Source: Sugiyamaella lignohabitans (lineage: Eukaryota > Ascomycota > Dipodascomycetes > Dipodascales > Trichomonascaceae). From it: a DNA stretch of 64,000 nucleotides. A program made the position numbers and the translations under genes. The stretch is taken from positions 1,860,001-1,924,000 of the forward strand of contig NC_031672.1 in NCBI RefSeq assembly GCF_001640025.1, read 5' to 3'. The notes under the pieces are model-generated. The model saw nothing but the letters and a program-made list of their open reading frames with translations. It ran no database searches and was not told the origin of the DNA. This document shows positions 20,068 through 32,005 of the stretch, piece after piece. Numbering within the stretch: position 1 is the first letter of the stretch; every line of letters begins with the position of its first letter.

Positions 20068-21266
20068 TTTGCGACGGTTTTGTGTTGTTCGAGATTACCA
20101 GTGATCAATTGAGTTGAGTCAAAAGCAATTGAAGAAAGAAAGAAGAGAAAAAGGACCGGAGGTGGTCTGGCGTGGGGTAGTGCCCCCTTTTATAAACTTT
20201 CCAGTGAGCCAGCCAGCGGAGCAGTCGCTGGCTGATAGCGGGGGGTGCTGCAGGACTGCTGCAATGCACGGATCGATAGATTATTATCTCCGAAATTTCA
20301 TTCAAACCGGACGGGTTTCTGATTGTCTTTACAGCAGGCAGACGGAGGGCTCGTTGGATTGGTAACCCGTCGGACTTTACTGATCGGCGCGGCAGGACCT
20401 TGCTGCGTCATCCCCTCCCCCTCCACAACCACCACCCACAGATATCTTACGATGTGCGGAGATCTGGCTTGTTTCCCCGATACCACCCAAACAGCCTAAA
20501 CTACCCCCCTTTTCTGCCATTTTTTTTTTGACTGTAACGGCCGGTGGGGCATTGAAGGTGGGCGGCGTGTCACCAGCAGCAACGGCAATTGAGTCGTTAG
20601 CAGGAGCACACTGACAAAATTAAAGGGAGGAGAGGGGGTTCGACTGTAGTTTTTGCGAGCCAAAGATAGTTCTCCATCGTTCAAGCGCACAGTCGTATTT
20701 AGCGGGGTGATTGGCAAATTTCAGCGGCCGATTACCCCACCACTGGTAGCTTAGCATGCATGCATATCTGACATGCTTGTATCGCATTACTAATTCGACC
20801 AAAGGGTAAAATCCGTCGTGCCACTCCTGCCACCCGAGTGGGATGTGGGTTATCCACCGCCGCTGATTGGGGGTTCATACCCCGTCGACCCCCACGCACG
20901 CTATCGGCCCCAGCAACCACGGCAAAATAGACGGGAAAAACAGGGTCTGCGGATTGTTGGCCTGCCTCCGGCGGCTGGGGCTCCGCCCCAGACCCTGGTT
21001 GCTCCTCTCGCTGCGCTCGAGTCGGGCGTCGGCGGGGCCAGTGCGTGCTGTGATGCCCTGAGGGCCAGAAAATTCGCTGTTCGGCGCGAAATACGCACAC
21101 AGGGGCCCCACGCCCGACTCGAGCGCAGCAGCGAGAGGAGCTACCAGGGTCTGGGGCGGAGCCCCAGCCGCCGGAGGCAGCTCCGACCCCCAAACACTTT
21201 GGGGGTGACAAGCGCCGATCGCAGCCGCAAATGGTGATATCAGGGGTTGTATGAAGTACAGGGAAA
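20068..21266. other. Intergenic between AKR start and SDR stop
   Basis: 20068-20750 is the AKR upstream region with a GC-rich centre and C-runs. A TGCATGCATGCATA-type alternating purine-pyrimidine tract lies near 20755-20768. 20964-21179 holds one GC-element pair with a longer than usual spacer. Open frames crossing this part are repeat-derived. Confidence 0.5.
20964..21179. repeat. GC-rich hairpin element pair with long spacer
   Basis: Left arm 20964-21024, right arm 21115-21179, separated by about 90 bases instead of about 24. The right arm has an extra GCA (CGAGCGCAGCAGCGAGAGG). Downstream of the SDR gene. Confidence 0.9.
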
Positions 21267-22356
21267 TTATTTGCCGAAGAGGACGTTTTCGGGGCCGGCG
21301 GGGACTCCCGTAGATGGAGGGAGGCCAGTGACGTAGGCACGGGTGAGTCCGCCGTCGACAAGGAAGTCTTGACCGGTGACGTATGAGGCGTCGTCCGAGG
21401 CCAGGAACACGGCCGCCTTGGCCTGTTCAATGGCCTCGCCAAATCGGCCCATGGGGAGATGGACGGTACGGCGAGTCTTCTTCTCTTCGGTGTCGAGGAA
21501 TGCTTGCAGAAGAGGCGTGTTAAGAGGTCCAGGGCAGAGAGAGTTGACTCGGATCCCGGACTGGGCGTAGCATACGGCCAGTTCACGGGTGATAGCAAGA
21601 ACTGCTCCTTTAGAAGCGGTGTATGCGATTTGAGGAGTAGCTGCTCCCATGAGTCCGACAAACGATCCTGTGTTGATGATTGAACCCTTTTTCTTGTTGG
21701 CGAGAAGCGAGGCAATGGCGTGTTTACAGCCGTAGAAAACACCCTTGACGTTGATGTTCTGGGTCAAGTCCCAGATACTGTCTTCGGTGTTGAGAGCTCC
21801 GTCGTCTTTAGGGTGCATGATTCCGGCGTTGTTGAACATGATATCAACACCTCCCCACGACTCGACATGGTCAACAAGGGCCTTGACATCAGTTTCTTTG
21901 GATACATCTGCTTTCTTGTACTCGAGCTTGATTGCCGAGACAAGCTTGTCACCGACTGCTCCCTTGACCTGTTCAATGGCTTTCTTCAGCCCGTCTTCGT
22001 TGATATCCGACATGAGCACATTGGCCCCTTCCAACGCAAACTGGACGGCCGATTCAAGACCGATGCCTCTGGTTTTGTTAGTTTTATGGCTGGAGGGTCG
22101 TGCCTCCGGCGGCTGGGGCTCCGCCCCAGACCCCGTGGCTCCTCTCGCTTCGCTCGAGTCGGGCGTGGGAGGTGTGACTGCTCGTGGGGATTCAATTGCA
22201 AGATGGTTCCACTGGCCAATTGGGCAGTGGTCTTTGAACAATTGCACAAATCATGCTTCACACACACTCAACTTCAACATAGAACCAATTGGATGTTGCG
22301 ACTTACCCAGCAGCTCCTGTGATAATAGCGTTCTTTCCTTCAAGACGACCAACCAT
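21267..22356 (-). CDS. Short-chain dehydrogenase/reductase (SDR)
   Basis: Two exons, 22356-22307 and 22068-21267, giving 283 residues. The join creates the cofactor motif ITGAAGGIGLES (TGxxxGxG). NNAG appears as MFNNAGIMHP. The catalytic Ser is in INTGSFVG and Tyr/Lys are in AYTASKGAV, followed by SLCPGPLNTPLL and DFLVDGGLTRAY. The classical SDR fold and length are complete. The substrate is not predictable; an NAD(P)-dependent alcohol or ketone oxidoreductase is expected. The intron (238 nt, GTAAGTC...AAACTAACAAAACCAG) holds a single GC-element arm. Divergent from the glutamine synthetase-like gene across 1.9 kb. Confidence 0.92.
22102..22161 (+). repeat. GC-rich hairpin element, single arm in SDR intron
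   Basis: GCCTCCGGCGGCTGGGGCTC ... CTCCTCTCGCTTCGCTCGAGTCG, about 30 bases downstream (plus-strand sense) of the splice acceptor at 22069. No right arm present. Confidence 0.93.
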
Positions 22357-24227
22357 TGTGTACTATGTATACTATGATGTTTGTGATTCTGACTGCGAAT
22401 GTGAGACTGATTCTGATGGTGAATGTGATGTAGAATGTGAGAAATTGAAATGATTCAATTCAACAGATGGATTGTGTGAGTTGTTCTGTTTATAAAATCT
22501 AGACAGATTCCCAGATCGTTAACAAAAAATGTCCAAATACAACTGATCAATCGTGGACGGATGGTGCTACTTTTCTATGCCAATCAGTGGATATCTTTCG
22601 AGCGGCAGCGATACCCGAGTTGGGTTTGACCGATGGGTTACGTGTCTGGCATGGAGCACGATAAAGCGCGGCTAATGCTGCTTTTGGCGGGTTATCAGCA
22701 CCAATCTGCGACACATCGCATCTCCTGCTGCGAGGCCGGTGTAAGCGCGGTAGGTGACCTGGGTCAACTGTGTTCAGATCTCGTTTTCGTTTTGGTGATG
22801 TGTAACTCAGGTCACCATAATCCTACTCATATGACTTCATTTGTTCTAGTTCAGATCATTTGATCGAGCTGACTTACTCAGTTCCTCGGGTACTGGTTCC
22901 TATTTGATGGTTCTGAATACTCGATAAGAACCGGGCTCGCAGCTCTAGCTTTATCGGCTATCTGTATTGGGTCCTGGGTCCTGGGTCCTGGGTCAACAGG
23001 TCAACTTATCGAGATCTATCTAATGTGGCTGACCGATGGCCCATGAATGTGGGCGATAAGCATATATCGTCACTACTGACGTATGTATTTGAGGGGTTAG
23101 ATCTTCCAGGTACATAGTACATGTATGACAGTTGAACTCAGGACCCTGAAGAAGGGGTTACAGAGCATTGGCGTTGGCCCGAGTCAAATGTACTGGGTTA
23201 GAGCTGCCTAAAATCACCGCCATGCATTATCTCGCCCATTATCTTACATGATAGGGTTTCTGGGTTTCTATATTTACAGAACCGGAAACTGATCCCGTGT
23301 CAATCATTAATTGACTTTTTTTCTATACCCTGGCTGAGAGATAGTCTGCTGGCTGACTGGCTGGCTGGCTGACTGACTGACTGACTGGCTGCCTTTTTTA
23401 TAATCCGGCCAATTGCCCTGGCCAATTTCAAAGTCATATATCTTACACAGCTTAAAATTATGTTGTTCTATTACCCTCCGATGATAATTAGTTCGTAGCT
23501 CAGTTTATAGAAGTCAATTGTCTAAAGGAGCTAGTCAGGGGTGGGGGTAGCATTGAGCAGTCTCTTTTCGAATTACCAATTATCTCCTTATCACTTGAAT
23601 ACCAGCGACAATAAAGCTGGACGCCCGAGTTAGTAACGGAGTCCCCTGCCACGATAGGTGACATCTGTCTGTATTAGGTTGACAACATATCAGCTTATAA
23701 GTTAATCAGTTTATTAGTTTATTAGTTAGTATTTTAAATAGTTAATTAGTTTACTAATTTTAGTTAATTACAAGTAGCAGAAGTAACTTTTATTCATAAC
23801 AGCGGCTATAGATACTGGCAAACCCGGGCTGAAATGAGAGAGACCCTGGCCAGACTAGTTCCCGCCAGCTGCTACCCCGGGCCAGGTACCAAGCCCCACT
23901 TTGACTGAGACAGATGCAGACCGGGCTGCAGCAGACCTGCCCATTTCTGGTGACGATGCGATCTGCATAGTTAAGACTCGGTTCGCAGCTCAGCTCATTG
24001 CACGGATCCTGCTGACTTGGGTCACTGAATAACGATCTTCTACATCTCACTCTTATCTCGACATTGGCATTTATAGATAGACTTTGCCAACCACTGATCC
24101 CGTTATCCGACTGCTTCGATAAGAATTTCACCCTATCAATCAGCAATCATTCACTCAATTCTGTTAGATCATTGGCGATAACTGACCAATCTCTACTTAT
24201 CACTATCACTATCGGAACAGCACAAGC
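22357..24227. promoter_or_regulatory. Divergent upstream region SDR / GS-like, with GATA-motif cluster and simple repeats
   Basis: No gene supported. GATAAG/CTTATC words occur at 22923, 22951, 23005, 23055, 23587, 24052, 24118 and 24196 (with GATAA at 24177), five GATA-type sites counting TTATCC at 24103 falling in the last 180 bp before the GS-like start. This is suggestive of GATA-factor nitrogen control of that gene (inference). Simple repeats: GGGTCCT x3.5 at 22967-22994, CTGG/CTGA tetramers at 23347-23392, and TTTATTAG-type repeats near 23708-23760. Confidence 0.45.
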
Positions 24228-25838
24228 ATGACATCCTCAGTGAGAGCAGAGTGGACAAGAACGCTCGAGCACGACCACGCTGTCAAAGTGGCGGGAATCG
24301 ATGCCGACGGCATTGTCCGCGGCAAAATCATCTCCAAAAAGAAGTTCCTCAGCGTCATTGAAGAGGGATTTGGCTTCTGCAGGTGAGTGTACACGTCCTG
24401 ACGAGGGTCCTGCCTCCGGCGGCTGGGGCTTCGCCCCAGATCCCACGGCTCCTCTCGCTTCGCTCGAGTCGTCACGTCCACGGTCCCAGCCAACTCCTGC
24501 GAAGCAGGAGCAACCAGGGTCTGGGGCGGAGCCCCAGCCGCCGGAGGCAGCACCTCCACCTGTGAACATGAACTAACAGTAGACAGTGTCATTTTCGGAT
24601 GGGACATGCACGATAGGACTTATAGCAAGGAATTGACGGTGTCGAATGCCGAGAATGGATATAGGGACTTAATTGCCAAGATAGATTTGACTAGTTTTAG
24701 GCGGATTCCTTGGGAGGACCAGATGCCGTTCTTTTTGGTGGAGTACTACGACTCGGAGACTAATGAACCTATTGCTCCGTGTCCAAGAGCTCTTTTGAAA
24801 AGAGTGTCGGATCAGTATAAGAAAGTGCTTAATGCTCTGCCAACGGCAGGTGCCGAGCTCGAGTTTTTCCAGTATAAAGAGACAGCTCAGTCGATGCACG
24901 ACAAGAACGGGGTAAATTTGACTCCTCTGACCCCGGGTATGTTTGGGTACTCGGTGCAACGACCAGTGCTCAATCAGGAGTATTACTACGATATTCTCAA
25001 TAAATGCCGCGAGTTTGATGTCGAGCTTGAAGGCTGGCATACTGAGACTGGTCCTGGTGTGTTTGAGGCGGCTATTGCGTATGGATCTGCTGTGGATATG
25101 GCCGATAAAGCAGTTCTGTTTAAACTCATTTGTAAATCAATTGCTCCTAAATATGGAATTCTGCCTTGTTTTATGGCCAAACCGACTCAGGGCTTGCCAG
25201 GTAACTCGGGTCATATTCATTTGTCGCTTATTGATATCAAAACTGGCAAGAATCTTTTCTCCCGAGACACTCGTGATGAGAACGCGCCATGGCCAGATGT
25301 AGTTTATTTCAGCGAACTTGGTCAGTCGTTTCTGGCCGGTGTACTTGACGGCTTGGCTGATATTATGCCGTTATTAGCTCCTAATATCAATTCATATAAG
25401 CGATTAGTGGAGAATTTCTGGGCTCCTGTGTCGGTGAGTTGGGGTCTGGAGCACCGAATTGCGTCGATTCGACTGATTTCGCCTGCCGAGCCGTCTTCAA
25501 AAAGTACCCGTCTTGAGATTCGTACTCCCGGTGCCGATGTACACACCCATTATGCCATGGCAGCCATTCTGGCTCTTGGATTCAGAGGCATTGAGAAGAA
25601 TCTCAAGCTGACCATTCCACCCATGTCGAAAGAAATGACTACCACCGAGGGTCTTGAAAAGCTACCCCGGTCATTACATGAAGCCACCACACGGTTCGCG
25701 GCTCCAAAAAGTCTCGCCAGAGAAGTGCTCGGCGATGCGTTCGTCGACCACTTTGCCGGTACCAGATTCGAGGAGATTAATCTCTGGAACGATGCCGTCA
25801 CCAATTGGGAGGTCACGAGATATATTGAAACGGCCTGA
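24228..25838 (+). CDS. Class I glutamine synthetase-like protein (FluG / gamma-glutamyl ligase type)
   Basis: Two exons, 24228-24382 and 24587-25838, giving 468 residues. Exon 1 encodes KVAGIDADGIVRGKIISKKK, and the join gives GFGFCSVIFGWDMHDRTY. Active-site features: ELEFF and ETGPGVFEAAI (metal Glu), GLPGNSGHIHLSL (metal/ATP His), NSYKRLVENFWAPVSVSWG, EHRIASIRLI and RLEIRTPGAD. It differs from true glutamine synthetase (Asn-Arg becomes His-Arg; no Asp50-loop GS start) and fits the FluG C-terminal or gamma-glutamylamide synthetase group, which joins glutamate to amines using ATP. The substrate is unknown. The intron (204 nt) ends CTAACAGTAGACAG and uses the last AG; it carries a GC-element pair. 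GATA motifs upstream suggest nitrogen regulation. Confidence 0.9.
24412..24549. repeat. GC-rich hairpin element, full pair in GS-like intron
   Basis: Left arm 24412-24471 (GGGGCTTCGCCCC; CTCTCGCTTCGCTCGAGTCG), core CACGTCCACGGTCCCAGCC (the reverse of the usual core), right arm 24494-24549 (CTCCTGCGAAGCAGGAG ... GCCGCCGGAGGC). So the element is inserted in the opposite orientation to the VRL1 and AKR copies. Confidence 0.95.
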
Positions 25839-25896
25839 TCTCACTGCCTGTACACGTTATCTAATTGCCTTTTTACACACGTGTTGTGCGCAATCT

Positions 25897-25956
25897 GCCT
25901 CCGGCGGCTGGGGCTCCGCCCCAGACCCCGTGGCTCCTCTCGCTGCGCTCTAGTCG
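25897..25956 (+). repeat. GC-rich hairpin element, single left arm
   Basis: GCCTCCGGCGGCTGGGGCTC ... CTCTCGCTGCGCTCTAGTCG, about 60 bases after the GS-like stop. It is the last copy before the 19 kb stretch without any. Confidence 0.92.
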
Positions 25957-26203
25957 TGACACTGATTGAATTCAACCATCTGGGAGATATTAATTGGGAA
26001 AGCTAAAACGGCGCTTTAGCGCACTCAGTCAGTGCTCCTGGATTTACGAGTCAGAGCCCTAGCAACGGGACGCAAATAGTAGTTGGACACAACTAACTGA
26101 ATTTTTTAATCTCAATATTCATCCTAGACTGGTTACCGCGCGATCAAGTCCGTGATCTCTGCTATAAATGGGAAACTTAATGTCTGCACTGGAGGCAACA
26201 CGT

Positions 26204-26628
26204 GTTACCCGGCGAATAAAAACTCGCCAGTTCGCGAAAGGCCGCCGTCGACCCCCAAATTTTTCTTGGTCGTTCCTTTTTATAGCTCATTTAAGCAAAT
26301 ATCAAATGTTATACTATCAAGGCGGGATTTACTGGCAATATATTCCGATATATTTATACCACCAGTCACTAGATTTTTAGGGTTACCCGGCATAGATCTG
26401 TGTAAAGTCCGGTCGCATGTCGTGAAATATTGCATTTTGTGAACGAAAACATGGCGTTGATATCGTGGACTAGAAAAAAACAAACATTAATCAAATAAAA
26501 TCATGAAGGTATTGGTTTAGTAAGTGACCCCATAACCATTTTCTATTTCGCTTTTAATTTGCTTTACGCAAACCTTAAATTCAGGACTTTACCGGAGAGT
26601 AAAGATATGAATTTTAAGTCCGGGTAAC
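26204..26628. repeat. Putative small element bounded by GTTACCCGG / CCGGGTAAC
   Basis: GTTACCCGG at 26204-26212 and its exact complement CCGGGTAAC at 26620-26628 bound about 425 bp, with a further GTTACCCGG near 26381. The same 9-mer pair lies 20-odd bases apart in the dispersed repeat at 28030-28080 and 44130-44165. No coding capacity. A MITE-like origin is a guess. Confidence 0.4.
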
Positions 26629-27729
26629 AGAGAGTAAAAGTAATTTCTTAACGGCTGGTAACAAGTGTTGGGCTCTACTCGCATTAGTCACAGGCCCTAG
26701 TTGTAATGGAGTTTCAGTTGGAGATATACTCCGATTGAGCTGCAGGACAAGTCAGAAAACGGAACAACTGAAATTACGGATAACGGCCCGGTCGAATAGT
26801 AGAGTTGAAATCTGAATCAAATTATGTTTCTGATAATTATGACACTATCTCGTCCCAGCTTCGATGGTGTCTATCATCCGATACCTTTGTCGTATTTATC
26901 AACCTTGTTACCGTCACCGGCCGTCTTCTCACTACCAGTACTAGTGGTATTTAATTCTCTCACCATTTTTTTCGAGTGGAACTCGTGGTTCTAGTCTCGA
27001 TTATCTCATCCTACACGGTCTACCTTAATTGCCAATGCTTATGCTCTAAGTGCGACTTCCAGTAAGCAGTTGTCATTGGCAAAACTCGTCTGATGTTTTT
27101 AATCTATTGCATTGCCATTACTGCTCATTCTTGTAGCCCGTAATTGACGAACCCAGATCGGAGCTGGTACCTGGCGATCGTCGATTAGATGACCGGACCC
27201 TGCAGCTGCGCTAGTCTCCACTGGTTTCAGAAAAATAGCCATGAGACCTAGGAGACAGTTTAATTTCATCTAAAATATTCTGAATGACAAATTTATCTGT
27301 ACTTCTGGCCCGCTGAAAACTTTGCTGCCAATGGAGTCCGCCAGGGATCCTCATCAATCGCTGCTACTGTCCAAGTAGTTTTTAATTCTATTCTCTCTCT
27401 ATGTACTAAATGCTATACATCTGTTCTAATATAACTTATTTTTTTGCATCTGTACCATTCTCCTATCCTTTACGAAATCTTCAGTTTAGTCAAGGAATTC
27501 TGCTTAATACCCAGATACTTTTAGTGAGGCCCAACCGTCTACAGATCTGACTTTTGCAGCACTGGATTGAAGCTTTGACCCAGTATCCCTTTAGCGATTT
27601 GGGAGCTCAGCAATATCCTTAGATTGGATGCTAATGAATTAAAATAGAGCTTCAAACCCCATCTGAACTGCATTGGGCTCTAGATCCCACTGGTACCCGG
27701 TGCTCTGTCAGACGGAAAGGAACATCGCT

Positions 27730-27835
27730 ATGTGGAGTTATTTCCTTTCACAACAGAGTTCTTGATTTCTCAGCGGCCCGAACCGCAACCATACCGGGGC
27801 ATAAATATCACTACTGTAATAATAGACATCTGTCG
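27730..27835 (+). pseudogene. Short NTPase-family fragment
   Basis: In one frame it gives VELFPFTTEFLISQRPEPQ, then PYRGINITTVIIDIC, matching residues about 96-133 of copy A. It shares FPFTTEFLISQRPE with the fragment at 37930-37990 rather than with the full genes, so it derives from the truncated relative. Isolated; nothing on either side aligns. Confidence 0.7.
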
Positions 27836-27982
27836 TACAGACTCTGGACTGTGGCAGATGCATAATTAGTGCGTATACTGAACCGTCCAGACTGAACTTC
27901 CAAATGATCACAGTTAACCGGAGATATTAGCCTGGGTACTGATCCTAGATAGTTTACTGAATCAAGTCCACATAGAGTGTTA

Positions 27983-28455
27983 TACAAGCAAACAATCTCT
28001 TGTTTTCAGTATTCCGACAGATTTTGCAGTCTAAGCTGTGTTACCCGGTGTTTCTGCACAGCTATACTCCGGGTAACCCCTGAATGTTACAGTGGGAAAC
28101 ATATTTTTTGGTAATTTTTTAATTCAATTTTTCCTTTCATAGATGATGTGCTAGTGAATTGTTAAGAAAGCTGCAATTAAATGGATACCTAGAATGAGAA
28201 GTAATTCAAGCACATATCACTAGCCTGGCGCACCAGGACTGGCGATATATATGATTTAACGAATATCGAACCATTAGAATCGAGGGAGAATTCATCCATA
28301 TCTAACTTACTCATGGCTTTGAATGCATGTAATATTAGTCAGTAGAAGGTAACTGATCTCACTTGTCTAGAGGAGCCAGCTTTTACGACTACATGAGCCA
28401 GAGTCGGACCCACCACGACCGGAATATTAGCTGAGAAAATTACCCGGTGTTCCAT
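27983..28455. repeat. Dispersed repeat, about 470 bp, copy 1
   Basis: Aligns in the same orientation with 44070-44544, from TACAAGCAAACAATC to ATTACCCGGTGTT. It contains GTTACCCGG and CCGGGTAAC as a short hairpin near its left end and ATTACCCGG at its right end. No open frame of note. Confidence 0.8.
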
Positions 28456-28955
28456 GCATATGTCGATAGGGTAAAAAAAGTAAATAAACGTCGCGTATGC
28501 ATAATCAGTTCTTTCATGGCCCTGCCCTGTAAAACGTATATCGTGCTCATAAAATATGGGATTACTTGCCAGGTATATACTATACCGGTCAAGTTGATAA
28601 CGTTATGTGTATATGACTCATGCATAGTTCAGTACACGTTGTCAGATAACATGCTTCACTTTACAATGCATATGGACCAAGTTCTCATATCATATCTTAT
28701 CTCGTGAGGCATCTTTTTTTGTAAGTAAAACTCTAGGCAAGGATCATTGTTTGCACTTGATACCAGATTAATTCTCTCTGAGTAGCTCAGTAGCTTATGG
28801 TCATACTACCTCTATAGTTATATTTTATCTCTCCCAGAATACTATTGGGTGCTCCAAGTAAAAATGTCTCATTGCTATTCCACTAGACTCCATCATCTTG
28901 GGTTTCTTATGCTATTTTTCCATTTTCGTAAACATTTTTTAACCCCTCCAATAGT

Positions 28956-28961
28956 CACGTG
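28956..28961. promoter_or_regulatory. CACGTG site upstream of NTPase copy B
   Basis: CACGTGTTGATTTATGTGCA lies 124 bp before the ATG, matching CACGTGTTGAATTATGTGCA before copy A. Conserved although the surrounding DNA has diverged. A bHLH-type (Cbf1/Pho4-like) site is an inference. Confidence 0.5.
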
Positions 28962-29079
28962 TTGATTTATGTGCAAACTCACTATGGTATTTAATTGCGA
29001 TAGGTTAGCCTCATATATTTATTTACATATCACCTGTGAGAATAGTTCATCTTTTAAGTACCAATCTCAAAAACGCAAT

Positions 29080-32005
29080 ATGACTGAACCAGATGATCCG
29101 TTTTACCTACTGGGTCCTGTTAGAGACTATTTGATCTTCGTGGCTCAATTTGATGATAATTCGCGTCCCGATGAGTTGGAGGCAAGGTTGGAAGGGATCA
29201 TTGAACTATGTGACGACTTGTCTCAGTTTGGCTACCTCAATTGCGAACACGACGGTATCTACAAACTCCCCCGTGGGATTCACGAATTACGAAAGGATCG
29301 TGGCAAATCATCTCTGGCTATTTTAAAGAAGTATTTCTACATGAACCTAGAGGACCTCTGTCCCGATGAGGAGTTTTTTCCTTGCATATTCGAATTCCTG
29401 ATATCTAGCCGTCCTGAACGGCAACGAGTCCGGTTTATGAACAGCCTCTGTAGGAAACATAAGGTGCGAACAATTAAGAGCTGGAAAATAGATGAACCAT
29501 ACGACAATTTTAGAAAGATCGTGGAATTGATTATAAAACAACATCGCCCTCCACTAGTCCAAGAAGAGTTAGCCCAATTGTCTGAAGAGCGACACATGGG
29601 TCCATCGCCTCAGTCCTTCTTCAGCATTATTAAAGAGACGATTCGGAAAGTAAAAGATGGATTCCCCTGTATATATTCACCTTGTGTCCACATCCTTCAA
29701 AGTAGCATGTACGGTAAGTCTAGATTGATCAAGGATCTAGCTTGTCATCACGCTTACTTGAGCTATATTAACTTAGGCGAGAAATTGAGTTCTGGAAATC
29801 CTAGTACTCTTTTCAGTCGAAATGTTGATAGGGGCTTTGCACCGGGATACATAACTTCAGCAGCCGATCCCAAGATTGCTCAAGATGTTCTGCTATTCCT
29901 TATTTGCACACTTGAAGCAATCGTCAAAGGACTAGAACACAATGAAAGTAGCTATACAACAGTTGAGAAGTTTTGGACTTTCCAGAGACCGACATCAGTC
30001 TTCGATCGAATTGTAGAGGAGAGTTTTGCGGATAACGTACGAGGGGAAACTGATATATGGAAAATCCTCTCATTTCCCGATGCGATTACTGTTATGAAGG
30101 ATACTGTGCTACTATCTCTAGAAATAAAAGAGCTACTAAGAGGAGAATGGAAAAAATACCGTTTGGCACTAAAGAAGAATAAGGATGCAAATATAGAACA
30201 ATACTTTATCCTCGCCATCGATGAAGCTGGAGTCCTAAATATGAAATATACGCGAGGTGCCATGAACTTCCCATACTTTCAGACGCTCAAAAAGGTGGCC
30301 CGTTGCCTTGTGGCCGAGGAGCTATGGAGAGGGTTTGCTATAGTTCTTGCGAGTACATCTGGTATTCGTGATTATGAATTTTTTTTTGAGTGAGACCGGT
30401 GTAATCGACGTTGAGCCCTGGTACGACCTAGGTACCTTCGACTATCACGTACGATGGAATGAAAGACCGCTTACATTAAACTTCAGCGACATCGGAACCT
30501 TGAGATTTTATGCAAAGTTTGGTAGACCCGCGTGGAAGGAGTACATTGACAGTGGCCGTGAGGATAAACTTCTAGCGGACGCCAGTGCCAAGCTTAGGGG
30601 AAGAATCAATGATGGGCTATCAAAGCATCATACCCTTCTCGTGATATACGCAGTACCCATGAATTTCGGTTTCCGTACAAAGGGAAGATTAGTAGAATCA
30701 CGCATGGCCACACTCCTATCTATGTCTGATAAACGTCATGATCTCAAAGTAGGGTATCCTAGTGAGCCAATTCTGGTCATGGCAGCCCATAGGCTCTTGC
30801 AAGAGGAAAATGACCTTGATCTTATCTCACTTCTTCTTAGGGAAAATGTTATGTCTCCTGGGGAAGCTAGTGAGCTAATCGCGAGATGGATGTTGCTTGA
30901 TGTTCTGAAAAGCGTAGGTTTGCGCAATGGCTTACAGAGCAATTACTGTCGTGTTCGGGATCTTTTCAATGGTCTTGAGAAAAAATATCTCGTCACCTGT
31001 AATTGCGACCATCCAAATCAACATCACTTGTTTAACGAGAGGATTCACATCAACCACTGGATGACCCTTGAATCTGAGTGTACGATTCAGATGTTGGCGC
31101 TCGGATTCTTGAGAGGCTGTGGATTTTGCTTCGAAAGAAGAGACAGAGATTTTGATATCATTATTCCCATATATTTGGAAAGCAGAAATGTTGACCTTAC
31201 GAACATCAGATTCTTCGAACGGGGTGAGGATAGTAAATGGGGGTTAGCAGAGTTGGATTCAGTATCCCAAGCATTTAGTGTTATTCTCATTCACGTCAGC
31301 AACAACGAGAGTTCTCATGAGGGTCACAACGCTGCCATTCATGATAGAATGGCAGAAGAAGTACAACTGATCTTTGGCCGATTCAAGTCATTTATCGGTT
31401 TGCATATCATACTGGGAGGAAAACCACCTACCGATTACGAAGAGAGACCCAGGTATAATAAGGATTGGGCAAATGTCTTTACAAGTCAAGAAGATTGGGC
31501 TGATATCCATCCGCTAGAAAGGGAGGCTGGGTTAGCCCAGGACTTTAATCTTGCCTATGACCTTAGTGTCGTAGGCAACAAAACTTCGAATAGCGACTTC
31601 ATTGATAATTTGCAGCAAGTTGTTCATTTGGCTAGAGAAGGTAGTGGGAATCCTCCAAAGACTGTTATGTTGCAGAGGTATGCTTCGGCACCTTATCTTA
31701 ATCAGAAGATTATTTCGGAAGCTCATCAAAGAAATAGACAACAGCAGTTGCAGCACAATCAAAAAGAAGCTAATGAAGGCCAGCAACATGAGACACAAGG
31801 ATTGGAAGTTCCTTCTATTCAAAGGCGACTACGCCCTCGCCCCGCAACCCTATTGGATAAGCCCAGCTCTCTAGATGAGTCAGACGTACCATGGGCTCCC
31901 GATCTCTCGAAAAGCAAAGAACCGGCCAACGCTACGAAAAGGCTTAAGCGAAAAGCAACTCCAGTAAACCGTCCTAGAAGACGTCGAGGTCCCGGTCCTA
32001 GTTAA
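29080..32005 (+). pseudogene. P-loop NTPase family, copy B, interrupted by a frameshift at a T9 run
   Basis: Start at 29080 by alignment with copy A (MTEPDDPFYLLGPVRDYL). The most divergent member. P-loop LQSSMYGKSRLIKDLA and Walker B FILAIDEAGVLN are intact. The frame ends at a TGA near 30393, right after a run of nine T (30379-30387), and the rest continues in another frame to 32005 (YDLGTFDYHVRW, AKFGRPAW, FSVILIHVSNNESS). The C-terminus ends in a basic tail (KRLKRKATPVNRPRRRRG) that looks like a nuclear localisation signal and is absent from the other copies. A real inactivation, a sequencing error in the homopolymer, or slippage could each explain the break. The segment between GTP- and DTI- in copy A is also shortened here. 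Confidence 0.75.

Larger units (their letters stand above)
25839..29079. other. Long AT-rich intergenic region, left part of the repeat island
   Basis: It holds a GC-element arm (25897-25956), a GTTACCCGG-bounded element (26204-26628), a short NTPase gene fragment (27730-27835), a dispersed repeat (27983-28455) and the copy B upstream region (28520-29079). 26640-27720 shows nothing I can name. Open frames here are short and uncoding-like. Confidence 0.5.

Noticed and set aside
20732..21742. 336-codon minus frame overlapping the SDR gene
   Set aside because: It runs in another frame through the SDR 3' half and two GC-element arms; the SDR frame explains the sequence.
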